Shown: positions 34,993 to 43,910 of the stretch, one piece after another
Layout of the letters: every line of letters starts with the position of its first letter
How positions within the stretch are numbered: position 1 is the first letter of the stretch
Assembly: GCA_030374805.1 (NCBI GenBank)
Contig: JARGSG010000075.1
Coordinates: 1-64,000 of the forward strand
Direction: 5' to 3'
Origin: Gracilaria gracilis
Lineage: Eukaryota > Rhodophyta > Florideophyceae > Gracilariales > Gracilariaceae
Length of the DNA stretch: 64,000 nt
The notes under the pieces: model-generated
Told to the model about the DNA's origin: nothing
The model's database searches: none
The model's input: the letters and a program-made list of their open reading frames with translations, nothing else
Position numbers and translations under genes: made by a program

Positions 34993-34999
34993 TATAAAA
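34993..34999 (+). promoter_or_regulatory. TATA box of the secreted-protein gene at 35116
   Basis: TATAAAA lies 117 bases before the start codon. A transcript start about 30 bases downstream would leave a short leader and exclude the in-frame ATG at 34951, which lies upstream of the box. Confidence 0.65.
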
Positions 35000-35115
35000 T
35001 ACCGATCTATATCTGTTGCGTACAATTCGAACCGCAGCATCAACCGCATTCCCACAGCTATCGAACATACATTTTCTTCCTACTCCTCATATTCATCATT
35101 AGCGCTACCACCGCC

Positions 35116-35763
35116 ATGCGATCCATCACAGTCTTGTGTCTTGCTCTTCTACTCATACGCATCGAATCACTTCGAACGCTCTGGACGCCCACACCACCTC
35201 GCCCACCTCTCCCAGATCTTTCTGGCATATTTGTCGGAGGAAGCGTCGCCTCGCCCCAACCTTCTGACCCGCCGCAAGAAACGCCCCAATGCTTCGATCT
35301 CGAGAGGTTCATCCAGCTCGTGGAGCAGATCCTTCCGCCGCCTATCACGGGCTCTTTGCCCCCGGTTTTCATACTCACCTGCGAATCGAACACTTGCTAC
35401 GCCAAGACGGGGCACGAATTCGCCTGTTTCAACGACGAACTGGACATCTTTCCTTCGGACGTCAATAGTGGAAACGTGTTGCTGTTGAGGGTTGAATACG
35501 ATCCGCACCACCAAGCGTTCGTCGCAAGGGACCGAGCATCGTATCCAAAGGAATGTTTGGAGCATGCGTGCCTGGAGCAGACGTGTCCGTATCCAGTGCC
35601 GTGGGTGCCCACTGGTGGCGATGCCGCCCACACCCTGTGCTACAAGAAGAGAATTGGAAAACCTTTCGGCACATGCTGTAGGTCGTGTTCTTATCTTGAG
35701 AGACAGTCTTCTCCCAACGCTGATTCTCTTTCGTGCTGCGTTGGGTGCCTGTACAAGAAATAG
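35116..35763 (+). CDS. Secreted cysteine-rich protein of unknown function
   Basis: The single-exon product is 215 aa. Residues 1-19 form a signal peptide (SITVLCLALLLIRIES). A proline-rich linker (PTPPRPPLPD) follows, then a segment with cysteines at CFD, TCESNTCY, ACFND, CLEHACLEQTCPYP, LCYKK and a C-terminal cluster TCCRSCS...SCCVGCLYKK. The even spread of cysteines suggests a disulfide-bonded extracellular protein. I recognise no family. The start was chosen at the signal peptide and agrees with the TATA box at 34993. The reading frame is intact, and a small downstream region shows no other gene. Confidence 0.7.
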   Translation: MRSITVLCLALLLIRIESLRTLWTPTPPRPPLPDLSGIFVGGSVASPQPSDPPQETPQCFDLERFIQLVEQILPPPITGSLPPVFILTCESNTCYAKTGHEFACFNDELDIFPSDVNSGNVLLLRVEYDPHHQAFVARDRASYPKECLEHACLEQTCPYPVPWVPTGGDAAHTLCYKKRIGKPFGTCCRSCSYLERQSSPNADSLSCCVGCLYKK

Positions 35764-36637
35764 CTAGACATGATTCTAAACTGCACTCCCTTTCATCTCA
35801 AACGGCAAATACATAATCGCGCCATTTCTTTAGCACTTTTTGTTCACGTAGACGTTCTTATTCCTATCTCTTGACTACAGAATACGGTTTGGTATGCATT
35901 TCGAAGCTACAAGGGCGCCAAGACGATGGATGTTTCAGGTGCAAGTCGACGACAATTCTAATTTTTTAAAAAACCGGTTTGAAGTTCAAAATAATTCGCA
36001 ATTCCACAACATGCAGCCACGTGGCGTTGTAATTAACTTGCAAGTAATTTCTTGAATTAATGAACATTTGAACGGCTAATTGGGTTCTTCCCTCGTCGTC
36101 ACGGACCCCGCAAAACTGGTTTGGCGACAGCCAAATCATTTAAAAACTAAGCACCCATGGCTGCTTTCCAAGCCGTACCGTACCGGTGAACAGGTTTGAT
36201 GGACAGACTCTTTACGATGAAGCATGACAAAGGGTCACACCATCCACCACGATACGGCTCGCCTAAGGTTATCTCATGCAACGGGGGGCGCGGAGCAGCC
36301 ACTTTGCTTTCCATGTGGCCGCTGTCGCCAATGTGTGAATGTTGCAGATGACATGCCTACTGGTGATATTTGCCCGAGCAATGAGGATCGCACACGAAGA
36401 TGGCGGTAAAGATACCTAACTTTGACTCTCCGATATCGATAAAATGGATCATAGAGTACTCGTAGCAGTGGGTTTATCTTTATCTTCGAGCGAATTCTGA
36501 AACGCCAAAGCCCATCACCATCCCAAACTGAGCATCATACAAAGTGATTCCGCCCTAGTTACGTTCTATATCAATCTATGGGTCTAATAGACCCTTCGCG
36601 CACTTGTTGCTGTTTTCCGAGCAGCACCTTCTCAAGT
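35764..36637. other. No gene recognised in 0.9 kb
   Basis: The stretch is AT-rich with short ORFs only. It separates two convergent genes (plus strand ending at 35763, minus strand ending at 36638), so it probably holds both 3' untranslated regions. Confidence 0.35.
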
Positions 36638-37550
36638 CTAGAAACAGTACTGGCCCCCAGAGTTACTGGTCTTCCCCACCGGACAACGGAGGCAGAATTT
36701 AAAAGAAGAACCCGCTCCAATGGTTCCAAATGTTCCGGCTGGACATGCAGTACAAAACGATGAACGAAGCCTTGCCGAATATGATCCAGCGTCACATCGT
36801 GCGCACTCTTGCCAGCCTTTCTTACTGTACGATCCCGGTGGACAAGGTTTACAAGAAGCAGCGGAAGTAGCCTTAACAGCGGCACTAAACGTCCCAGCTA
36901 GACATGACTTGCACGCCGTGACCCGCAATGTCCGAATAATACCCTGTTCCACACTTTGAGCATCTATTTGAACCACGAGTTGAGGCATACCAACCAGGAG
37001 CACATTTGATACAAGCTGTAGGAGAAGTGGCGCCCATGTATGCTCCATATGTACCCGCAGGACATTTTTGGCATGAGTCAGAGCCCGTTAGGGCAGCATA
37101 TGATCCTGAAGAGCAAGTGTAGCACGAATCACCAGCTCGAGGGCTGTATTGGCCTTTCGGACACGGCCAACACTGTGAAACAGATACGGAGCCAACTACG
37201 GCGCTGTAGGTACCGGGGGGACATCTCTTGCAGGCTGCCAAGCCAGCGTGATCGGCGTAGTAACCGGGGTCGCATTTGTAGCATTGCTCTCGATTTCTGC
37301 TACTTGTTGTGCCGCGGGGGCATGGGCGACATGCATTCAGCGAGTTTTGTCCAACCCAGTTGTTGAACTTTCCTGCTGGGCAATACGTGCAGGAGCTGCT
37401 ACCAGCAGATGGTGCGTATCTGCCCGGAGGGCAGGGAATACAGCTTTCGCGATAGGTATAAGTTCCGGGAGGACATACAGCATCAGATACGAAGAAAAAC
37501 GTGACGAAGCTTAAAGCGAATGAGTACTTGATCACATGGGAGAAGTTCAT
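36638..37550 (-). pseudogene. Secreted ephrin-receptor-like (GCC2/GCC3-type) cysteine-repeat protein with a frameshift
   Basis: The protein starts with a signal peptide (KYSFALSFVTFFFVSDA) and then repeats a module of the form C-P-x-G-x-Y-x(4,6)-G-x(3,6)-C-x2-C about seven times, as in ephrin-receptor-like/GCC2-GCC3 extracellular repeats (Pfam Ephrin_rec_like). Such repeats occur in secreted and surface proteins of animals and many protists. The first frame stays open from 37550 to 36885. The repeat pattern then continues in a second frame to a stop at 36638. The switch lies near 36905, at GCGGGTCACG on the minus strand, and looks like a one-base change, since no intron signals are there. It is either a young pseudogene or a sequence error. 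About 300 codons are covered. A minus-strand TATA motif lies at 37666-37670. Confidence 0.75.
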
Positions 37551-37665
37551 GGCGACCCCACAGTTGTGATGATGATGAATGGTAGATAAACCAGGACCAA
37601 AAGAACGATGAGATTCTGCTCTGTCCAGGCGCGGGTCATGTGAAGCAAAAACTATGCCGCCTCAG

Positions 37666-37670
37666 TTATA
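37666..37670 (-). promoter_or_regulatory. TATA motif upstream of the cysteine-repeat gene
   Basis: TATAA reads on the minus strand (within CCTTATAACTG) about 115 bases before the ATG at 37550, the same spacing as for the gene at 35116. Confidence 0.45.
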
Positions 37671-37739
37671 AGGAAAGGTGCTCTGGCCGGAAATGGACAT
37701 TGCAATCCTTCCTGAACGGAAAACTTTCTTGCAAAAAGG

Positions 37740-37797
37740 AACAACTAATCTTAGTTATTCATAAATGGGACAACTAATCAAGTTATTCATAAATGAG
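37740..37797. repeat. Short tandem duplication
   Basis: Two neighbouring copies of about 28 bases share ACAACTAATC and AGTTATTCATAAATG, with small differences. Confidence 0.6.
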
Positions 37798-38225
37798 TAG
37801 CTAGGAGAAGTGTGGCACAACCAAAAGTGGGAGATGAATGAATTCGACAAGTTGGTACATTTGAAGGTATTGGTGACCTGTGTGTTGTTGTATTCGCCGA
37901 GCGGAGGCAGCCGCAAGGTACGGGTTAAGAGCAGCCCTCTTTCGTTTCGGATTCGGACCACCAAAATCCGAAAAATCCGAATTAAAAAAATCTGAAAATC
38001 CGAAAGGAACGCTGTAAGTTTCATAGAATCTTACAGATTTGCCGCCAAATCTGAACCGAAACAGTAGGCCACAATCAACACCCAGTAAGAACGGTACCAC
38101 CTTAGCATAATCAACCCCTCGACGAGTGCTCTGAGCTTGACCCACCACCGAATACACACATCTGCATTAACAGATTGTCACTATCATTCCATACTTTCCA
38201 CCCGTTCCACCGTTCTTGCAACACT

Positions 38226-40361
38226 ATGCCTCGCAAACTATCCATTGGCAAAACGAGACGCCCATCTATGTTCTCTACATCACACTGCCGCAAATATGGC
38301 TTGGCTATTCTATCCCGAAATGCAACTACCGGAAACGTTTGCACAGTCGTATGTAGCTTTTGTCAAGCATTTGGACGTGAAGACTCAACGTTTGTGTCTG
38401 TTTCGGGTCGTAGAACCAAAGTGGTCAAAACATTTACTGCTCCGTTTCGAACCGACAATTACGCTTCTCATCTTCGCACACAGCATAAAGAAAAGTGGGA
38501 CAAATATCAAAACGCGACAGAGGCTAAACAAGAAACATTTTTTGAGTCAGCTGTTCCATACGTCAACACATTAGATGCGCACAGTATAACGCAATCTCAA
38601 ATTTCTTATGACCTACAAAGAGATATTGTCGAAGTAATATTGCCATTGTTGGTTTGTTCGGACAATCGCAATGCAGACCAGAGGATTTTAAAAATGTTTG
38701 TGAAACAACCGAATACGGAAACCTATGTTCTCACAATTAAGCATCAGAAACAATTTGAACTAGTTCTTGGATATGCTGCTGTGGGAATGTCTTTTCGACA
38801 GATATCAAAATCTGTTCATATAACAAAGGAGCACACTGGAGTTTCACATTTCTCTGGAATCACCGAAAGAAGAGTGAGTGATTATCTCCAAATGTGTGTC
38901 GGAATTAACCTTGAATTATTGCGCAGAAGCTTATTTACAAAGGATGCTTGGGCGTTTGCAATTGCATTCGATACTGCCACCAACCGTGGTGAAACATTCG
39001 TTGATGTTCGAGTTAGATTTTTTTGCAAGCATTCTATACAAAATCTACACGTTGTGGCCATTCCATTTCACGAATCTCACACAGGTGAGGCTCTTTTTCG
39101 TGTGGTTTCATTAGTTTTCAGTTCACTTGGTGGAACGAATTGGAACGAGAGGCTAATTTCCGTAACAACTGATGGCGCAAGCAACATGACTGGGAGATTT
39201 CAAGGCGCTGTTACTAGGTTTCAGCAATGCGCAAAGCCTGGCTTTTATCGAGTATGGTGTGCAGCCCACCAACTTGATCTTGTTCTTCAAGATGTTTTTG
39301 GAACACTCTTGAGAAATGACTTCTACTCGGCACTGATTGATATCATTGCTTGGCTTCGACGCCAGTATTCACTGCGAGATAGAATGCGCTCCACCTGCCC
39401 GGCTGTGTCATCCACCAGATGGCTTTCTCTGGGATCGGCGTGTTCTTGGTTGTACTTAAACCGCGAAGAGGTTACAGAGTACGCCGAATCTTGCAACTAC
39501 GCGTTGCCTACCGTTCGGTGGTGGGTACTCCTTGCAGGCATAAAGGACTTCTTGCAGGCTGTGAATGAGTGCTTCAAGTTTATTCAAGGAAAGGATGTGG
39601 TGCTTTCTACTCAGAACAGAAAGATCCACCAGCTAGCTTCAACTATACAGGAATGTTCTGGTTTGATTGGGCCTTTGTCTGGTATGGAGCTCCTATCCGT
39701 AGCGTCTAATGAGGATTACATTTGTAATGAAGGATGTTATGCAGTTCAAAAATCCACACTCACCTCATTTATCGAAGACCAGGGATATGAAGCATACGAG
39801 GAATTCCACAATCTAGATGCTACAGAGCAGGATGCTGTTCTCCAGTTTCTTGCAAAGCTTTTCACAATCGCATACATTCGAATCTCTGGATTGTGCGCCG
39901 AACGCGATGAACAAAACGCCCCAGCAGAAGCGTTGACCCCTCCTGTCCTACCACACGAGTTGGCCGATCTTCGTCCCATGGTGTTTAACAAGCTCGTTCA
40001 AAACCAACAAGAGCGACTGCGTCTCAACAGCCGTCGCAATATAGAGAAGGTCATACAAATCGAATTCGCTCGATTCCGAAAGTACGTCTTATCGACGGAA
40101 AGCGGGGCCGACCAAATTGCTGCCGCAAAAAAGCTTCACTCTTTTGAGAGTTCTTGGCGAGGCTTCCGTGGAAAGTATAGGGAGCTCTATCGCTTTGTCG
40201 CTGGGCTGGCGACCGTGTTTCCCGGTACAGCTACCGTAGAATCGGACTTCTCGATAATGAACTGGGAAAAGGACGAATACCGTCAGAGCCTAACGGACGT
40301 TTCGCTTGAGGGAATCCTTCAGGCCAAGCAGCATAAGATTCTTGTTTCTCTAACTAGGTAG
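38226..40361 (+). CDS. hAT-family transposase
   Basis: The product is 711 aa. A BED-type zinc finger lies at the N-terminus (Cys43, Cys46, His82, His87: VVCSFC...SHLRTQH). The RNase-H-like catalytic core has its first Asp in AFDTATN (near 249), the second in TTDGASNMTG (near 316), and the hAT C-x2-H motif WCAAHQLDLV (345-348). The C-terminus shows the hAT dimerisation pattern (VESDFSIMNWEKDEYRQSL). The enzyme cuts the element at its inverted repeats and leaves 8-bp duplications, as seen here. The ATG at 38226 was preferred to 38175, since MPRK begins the basic part before the zinc finger. The frame is open throughout and close to the usual 600-750 aa. Confidence 0.9.
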   Translation: MPRKLSIGKTRRPSMFSTSHCRKYGLAILSRNATTGNVCTVVCSFCQAFGREDSTFVSVSGRRTKVVKTFTAPFRTDNYASHLRTQHKEKWDKYQNATEAKQETFFESAVPYVNTLDAHSITQSQISYDLQRDIVEVILPLLVCSDNRNADQRILKMFVKQPNTETYVLTIKHQKQFELVLGYAAVGMSFRQISKSVHITKEHTGVSHFSGITERRVSDYLQMCVGINLELLRRSLFTKDAWAFAIAFDTATNRGETFVDVRVRFFCKHSIQNLHVVAIPFHESHTGEALFRVVSLVFSSLGGTNWNERLISVTTDGASNMTGRFQGAVTRFQQCAKPGFYRVWCAAHQLDLVLQDVFGTLLRNDFYSALIDIIAWLRRQYSLRDRMRSTCPAVSSTRWLSLGSACSWLYLNREEVTEYAESCNYALPTVRWWVLLAGIKDFLQAVNECFKFIQGKDVVLSTQNRKIHQLASTIQECSGLIGPLSGMELLSVASNEDYICNEGCYAVQKSTLTSFIEDQGYEAYEEFHNLDATEQDAVLQFLAKLFTIAYIRISGLCAERDEQNAPAEALTPPVLPHELADLRPMVFNKLVQNQQERLRLNSRRNIEKVIQIEFARFRKYVLSTESGADQIAAAKKLHSFESSWRGFRGKYRELYRFVAGLATVFPGTATVESDFSIMNWEKDEYRQSLTDVSLEGILQAKQHKILVSLTR

Positions 40362-41391
40362 AGTTAATATGCCGTTTCATTCTGTAATGCTTGGAGATCT
40401 TGGGTCTCCCTGAGAACCCGTGGGTTCGAAATTATCCCTTTTCTTTTGATAAACAAGGGCGAATCTTCAAGCTTGCTTGAGCGATTGGAACGCAGAGATA
40501 TGATGAACTGCTTCTTAACCCATAACTCCTTGTAGAAAAGTTGGAGCATTCCTAAAGTGTGGCGACGAGCTTTTGTACGATGAAGTAAAAAGTATTTTCC
40601 AGGTAGTCGCGAGTCGTTTTCTGCGATACGCTCAAGCGCTGCAGATAAGCAGCAAAAACTTGATGCTGCAGCAGTGGCACGTAACAATGCCACTAACACC
40701 GCAATGCGGCCAAAGCGAAAACAACAAAAGGCGCAGCTTTTGTAAGTGGCAACGAACAGAATAATCACAGCCTCGAGAGAAGCACCAACGCTGCCATGGT
40801 GGAACAAAGCGATGCCAATGTAGCTGTGACAAATTGACGCCTTGCAGGGGACGTAATACAGAAAAACATCAGCGCGCAAGCGGACTGCCAAGATGCGCAA
40901 CACAAATGCAGATCCTTGAAAGAACGCAGTGTTTTCCTAAGTAACCCAAAGCCATCGTTCGGTTGCGGCTGCTCTCATCGTGCCACGGCAGCATCATTGT
41001 TGCGACAACTTCGCCACAGCTGCGACTCGAGGCGCTGTATCAAGCAGCGGCTGCTTACATCGTACCACAGCCACGTCAATGCTGTGGCGAATTGGCTGAG
41101 CATCAGCTTGACGCCCAGTGTCAGGCAGCGGCTGTCTGGAGCAATTGTGTTGTATCGATTGCTTGATACAGTACCGTTGTTTGGACGGCGAGTATAGACG
41201 CCGTGTTTTTTGCGGCATAAAGCAAGGCCACTATTATGGCAGCTAGACGTAGTACTAGCTTAGGCTGTGGCTTCCAACAGAAGTGGTTATTGATAGAATT
41301 ATCGGTGTTGCTTTGGCGGATCGGAAATGGGTTGTCATGGGAAAACCAGCGGCGGAGAAAAGTGTACTGCGCCATTAACTGAATAAAAGAG

Positions 41392-42000
41392 CTAAGCGTT
41401 GCCGTTCGAGCGACAACACAAAGCGGAGCAGCGCCTGACGATAGATGATGCGGAGCAGCGCAGTCGAATGAGCGGCATGAACTGGCGGTTTTGAAGCGCT
41501 CGGATGACAGTCATCTTCTGGCAGGGGCCGCGGAGTGTTGCGCCTTCGTCAGTGTGGCGTGCTGTGAACGGCAGCGGCGACCTCCGGCCGCACGCAAACG
41601 CACTTGCAAATCTCGAGATCGCCGGCTGTTGCACTGGCGTAGCAGGCGCTTGAGAACCTTGTCGCGGTGGTTGCGAACTAGACGTCGGCGTTGGCGAAGG
41701 CCTCTGCGGCAGATGCGACAGCACCGGCTGCACAATCTGTCTCACCGTCACTATAACCGGCGCATCGACCCAAACATGCGCCGGTGGCACCACAAGCTGC
41801 AACGCGTCCTGTGCGTCATCAATCGGCACCAAAGCATGAACAAACCACAAGAAACAAAGCGCACCCAAGCCCACTCGAACAGCCACAACTCCAAACAAAC
41901 CACGTCTCAACGACAAAACGCCGCCAAAAACAAGCAGCCACAGCGGCGCCGCAACGGCGGCAGGAAGCGCGCCCTCATCGGATGTGAGCGACGTCGGCAT
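41392..42000 (-). CDS. Antisense ORF in the right arm of the hAT element, doubtful
   Basis: About 202 codons are open from an ATG at 42000. The N-terminal half has hydrophobic stretches (PLWLLVFGG, LGALCFLWFVHAL), followed by a Pro/Ser/Gln-rich region and a basic tail. The same GC-rich DNA is also open on the plus strand with a very Arg-rich product, so the openness may be due to base composition alone. It could be captured host sequence, a second element gene, or chance. No family is recognised. Confidence 0.25.
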   Translation of the reverse strand: MPTSLTSDEGALPAAVAAPLWLLVFGGVLSLRRGLFGVVAVRVGLGALCFLWFVHALVPIDDAQDALQLVVPPAHVWVDAPVIVTVRQIVQPVLSHLPQRPSPTPTSSSQPPRQGSQAPATPVQQPAISRFASAFACGRRSPLPFTARHTDEGATLRGPCQKMTVIRALQNRQFMPLIRLRCSASSIVRRCSALCCRSNGNA

Positions 42001-42153
42001 GGTTGCAAGGCATCGCCCCACGCGGCGTGGACGTTGCTGTCCAAAAAAGTGGTCGTTTCGGACCAATCCGAAACTGTTTTGAAACTTCATCCGAAAAGAA
42101 GTTCATTTCGGATTTTTCGGATTGGTCCGAAACGAAAGAGGGCTGGTTAAGAG

Positions 42154-42949
42154 GGCTATCCGTAGAATCTACAGATAAACAAGCTGTATGCGATATACTC
42201 CGAGCTGAGGAAAGTGGGTGTAAAATTTAACTGTACTTGCCGTTTGACGATTGGGAGGAAGGCAGCAGAGGAAATGTCAAACTGGCTGGCTAGCCCTCAG
42301 AATGTTTCGGATGACACGAAAGAATACCTTTAGGCCGATCGATAGCAGGTGAAATTCTCAGAGTGAAAGCCTAGAAAGGGGTGGTGACGAGTGAAAAACA
42401 AAGGTATTCGCATGAAAGGAATATGACAAATATAAATGGAAGTCATTCTTGTTACAAGTGAGAATGGTTGTGTATGTTGTTCTCAACGTCTCTTGAAAAC
42501 ATGAGGAAGAATGAAGAAGATGCGCACGGCGTCTGGCATCTGAGGGGAAGATGAATTTGGGAAGCCAGTCGTTAGGCAAAAGGAAACATACACGCAACGC
42601 TTGCTCACTGTCGGGAGAGAACGTTGTCTGTAGCTCTGCTCTGTATCAACCTCTGCGTGCTTGAAAGAGGTGCGCCGGCACCGGGTGTGTAGAGCGTGCG
42701 TTTGGTGCCAACACAGGTTGTGATTGGGTCCATCCAAGAATTCCTTAATTCCTAGACTAGTGCGCTTTGCTCGAATAGAAAGTTTACAAGTAGACTTTCT
42801 TGTTGGCAGGAAGTAGGATCCTGGTCGGGGTAAGCCAGACCCCGACCAGATTCCTAGACGCCTTGCTCTTGAAAGTTTCAGGTAACCCGCGAGTACATTG
42901 ACCCGCTCATAACATGTTTACTGAAGAACACAATTCCTAGTGTACTCGG
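42154..42949. other. No gene recognised in 0.8 kb
   Basis: Only ORFs below 90 codons, none recognisable. The hAT target duplication ends at 42153. Confidence 0.3.
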
Positions 42950-43910
42950 CAGTAGCAGCGGCGGCGCTTGCGCCTGCGGAAACGCCTGGCCACGCGGCAG
43001 TGAGCGCAGTATATTGACGGCCGGCGCGTCTGTGGGTCTCATTTGTACGCGCTAAATGCTCGGCAGTGGGTGCGAGTTCGACAGCGCTGGCGCCACTGCA
43101 TGCAACGACACGGCGGCTGCGCGCGGTAGTGGCGCCGAAACGCGCGCCAACGGCGACGGTGGATGCAGCGCGTGCTACAGCGGCGCCGGGCTCCCGTAGG
43201 TGCATGCAGCGTACGTTCGTAGCGGCGCGACAGACGGAGGTGCATGAGGCACCTTTAGATAGTATGACGCCGCCTAGCGGCGGAACAACGGCACGGCGGC
43301 ACAGACAGCGCGCGCGTGTCGCGGTGCGTATGCCCAGGCGCGCACGACGAAGCTGCGATGAGCGAGGGCTGGTGTTGGCGACGCGCGCCAGCACGGCGGC
43401 CGCGGTGGCTGCTCAGCGCTTGCCCGTGTGCCCGTTGCCGCGCAAGTAGCCGGAGTGGGGGCTATTGAGCAAGCTCTTCCACATGGCGTGGCGCGAGCAG
43501 CCCGGGTACGCCGACGCGAACGGCGTTTCGTGTGCACGCGCCGGTGAGCCTTGAGGTTGAAGCGGTAGGTGAACTGCTTGGCGCATGGCGAGAACAAGCA
43601 GTTGTACAGCGGCTCGCCGTCCGGCTTGGCCGTCTAGATGGCACGCCGCGTTGCGTACTCGTCCGACGTTACGAGCGTTCAAGTCGACGGCGCTGACTCC
43701 TGATTCACTAAGCCGTTCATTGCTGCGAACTGCGCGCGCGGCGGGGTGGCATGGTGGCGGGTGTGGAGGGCGTTGGCCGTGACAACTGCAACGACGGCAA
43801 CAAAGACAACGCCGACGGCGACGGCGGCAAGCTGGTGCGCGAGGTTAGTGCGCGTGCGCGGCGTACCGTAACCCTGGCGGGGGCGCACGTAGACCACGAC
43901 ATTTTAGAGC
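42950..43910. other. GC-rich patch holding zinc-finger remnants
   Basis: Roughly 950 bases are strikingly rich in GC and CG dinucleotides compared with both flanks, and are open in several frames on both strands. The only recognisable content is the minus-strand C2H2 zinc-finger remnant at 43455-43610. The rest has ORFs of biased composition (Ala/Arg) that I do not call as genes. Confidence 0.55.
43455..43610 (-). pseudogene. C2H2 zinc-finger gene remnant
   Basis: One finger fits the consensus C-x4-C-x3-F-x5-L-x2-H-x3-H exactly (CLFSPC, KQF, NLKAHRRVH). In the next reading frame the sequence continues ETPF.. YPGC ..AMWKSLLNS, which looks like the linker and start of a second finger whose first Cys has become Ser. 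A shift of frame between the two and the short length mark it as a pseudogene. Intact C2H2 proteins bind DNA as transcription factors. Confidence 0.6.

Larger units (their letters stand above)
37932..42145 (+). mobile_element. hAT DNA transposon with perfect 8-bp target duplication
   Basis: The ends are inverted repeats beginning CAGCCCTCTTTCGTTTCGG on both sides. The 8-base word GTTAAGAG flanks the element exactly (37924-37931 and 42146-42153), the duplication length typical of hAT elements. Just inside each end lie several copies of AATCCGAA in both orientations, likely transposase binding sites. The left half carries an uninterrupted transposase (38226-40361). The right 1.8 kb has no recognised gene, but includes a GC-rich segment with a long antisense ORF. 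The open transposase, matched ends and perfect duplication suggest a recent and possibly active copy. Confidence 0.92.

Noticed and set aside
41491-42150. 219-codon plus-strand ORF in the hAT right arm
   Set aside because: The product is extremely Arg/Gln-rich and opposite to another ORF, and it runs through the inverted repeat of the transposon. It is a composition effect.
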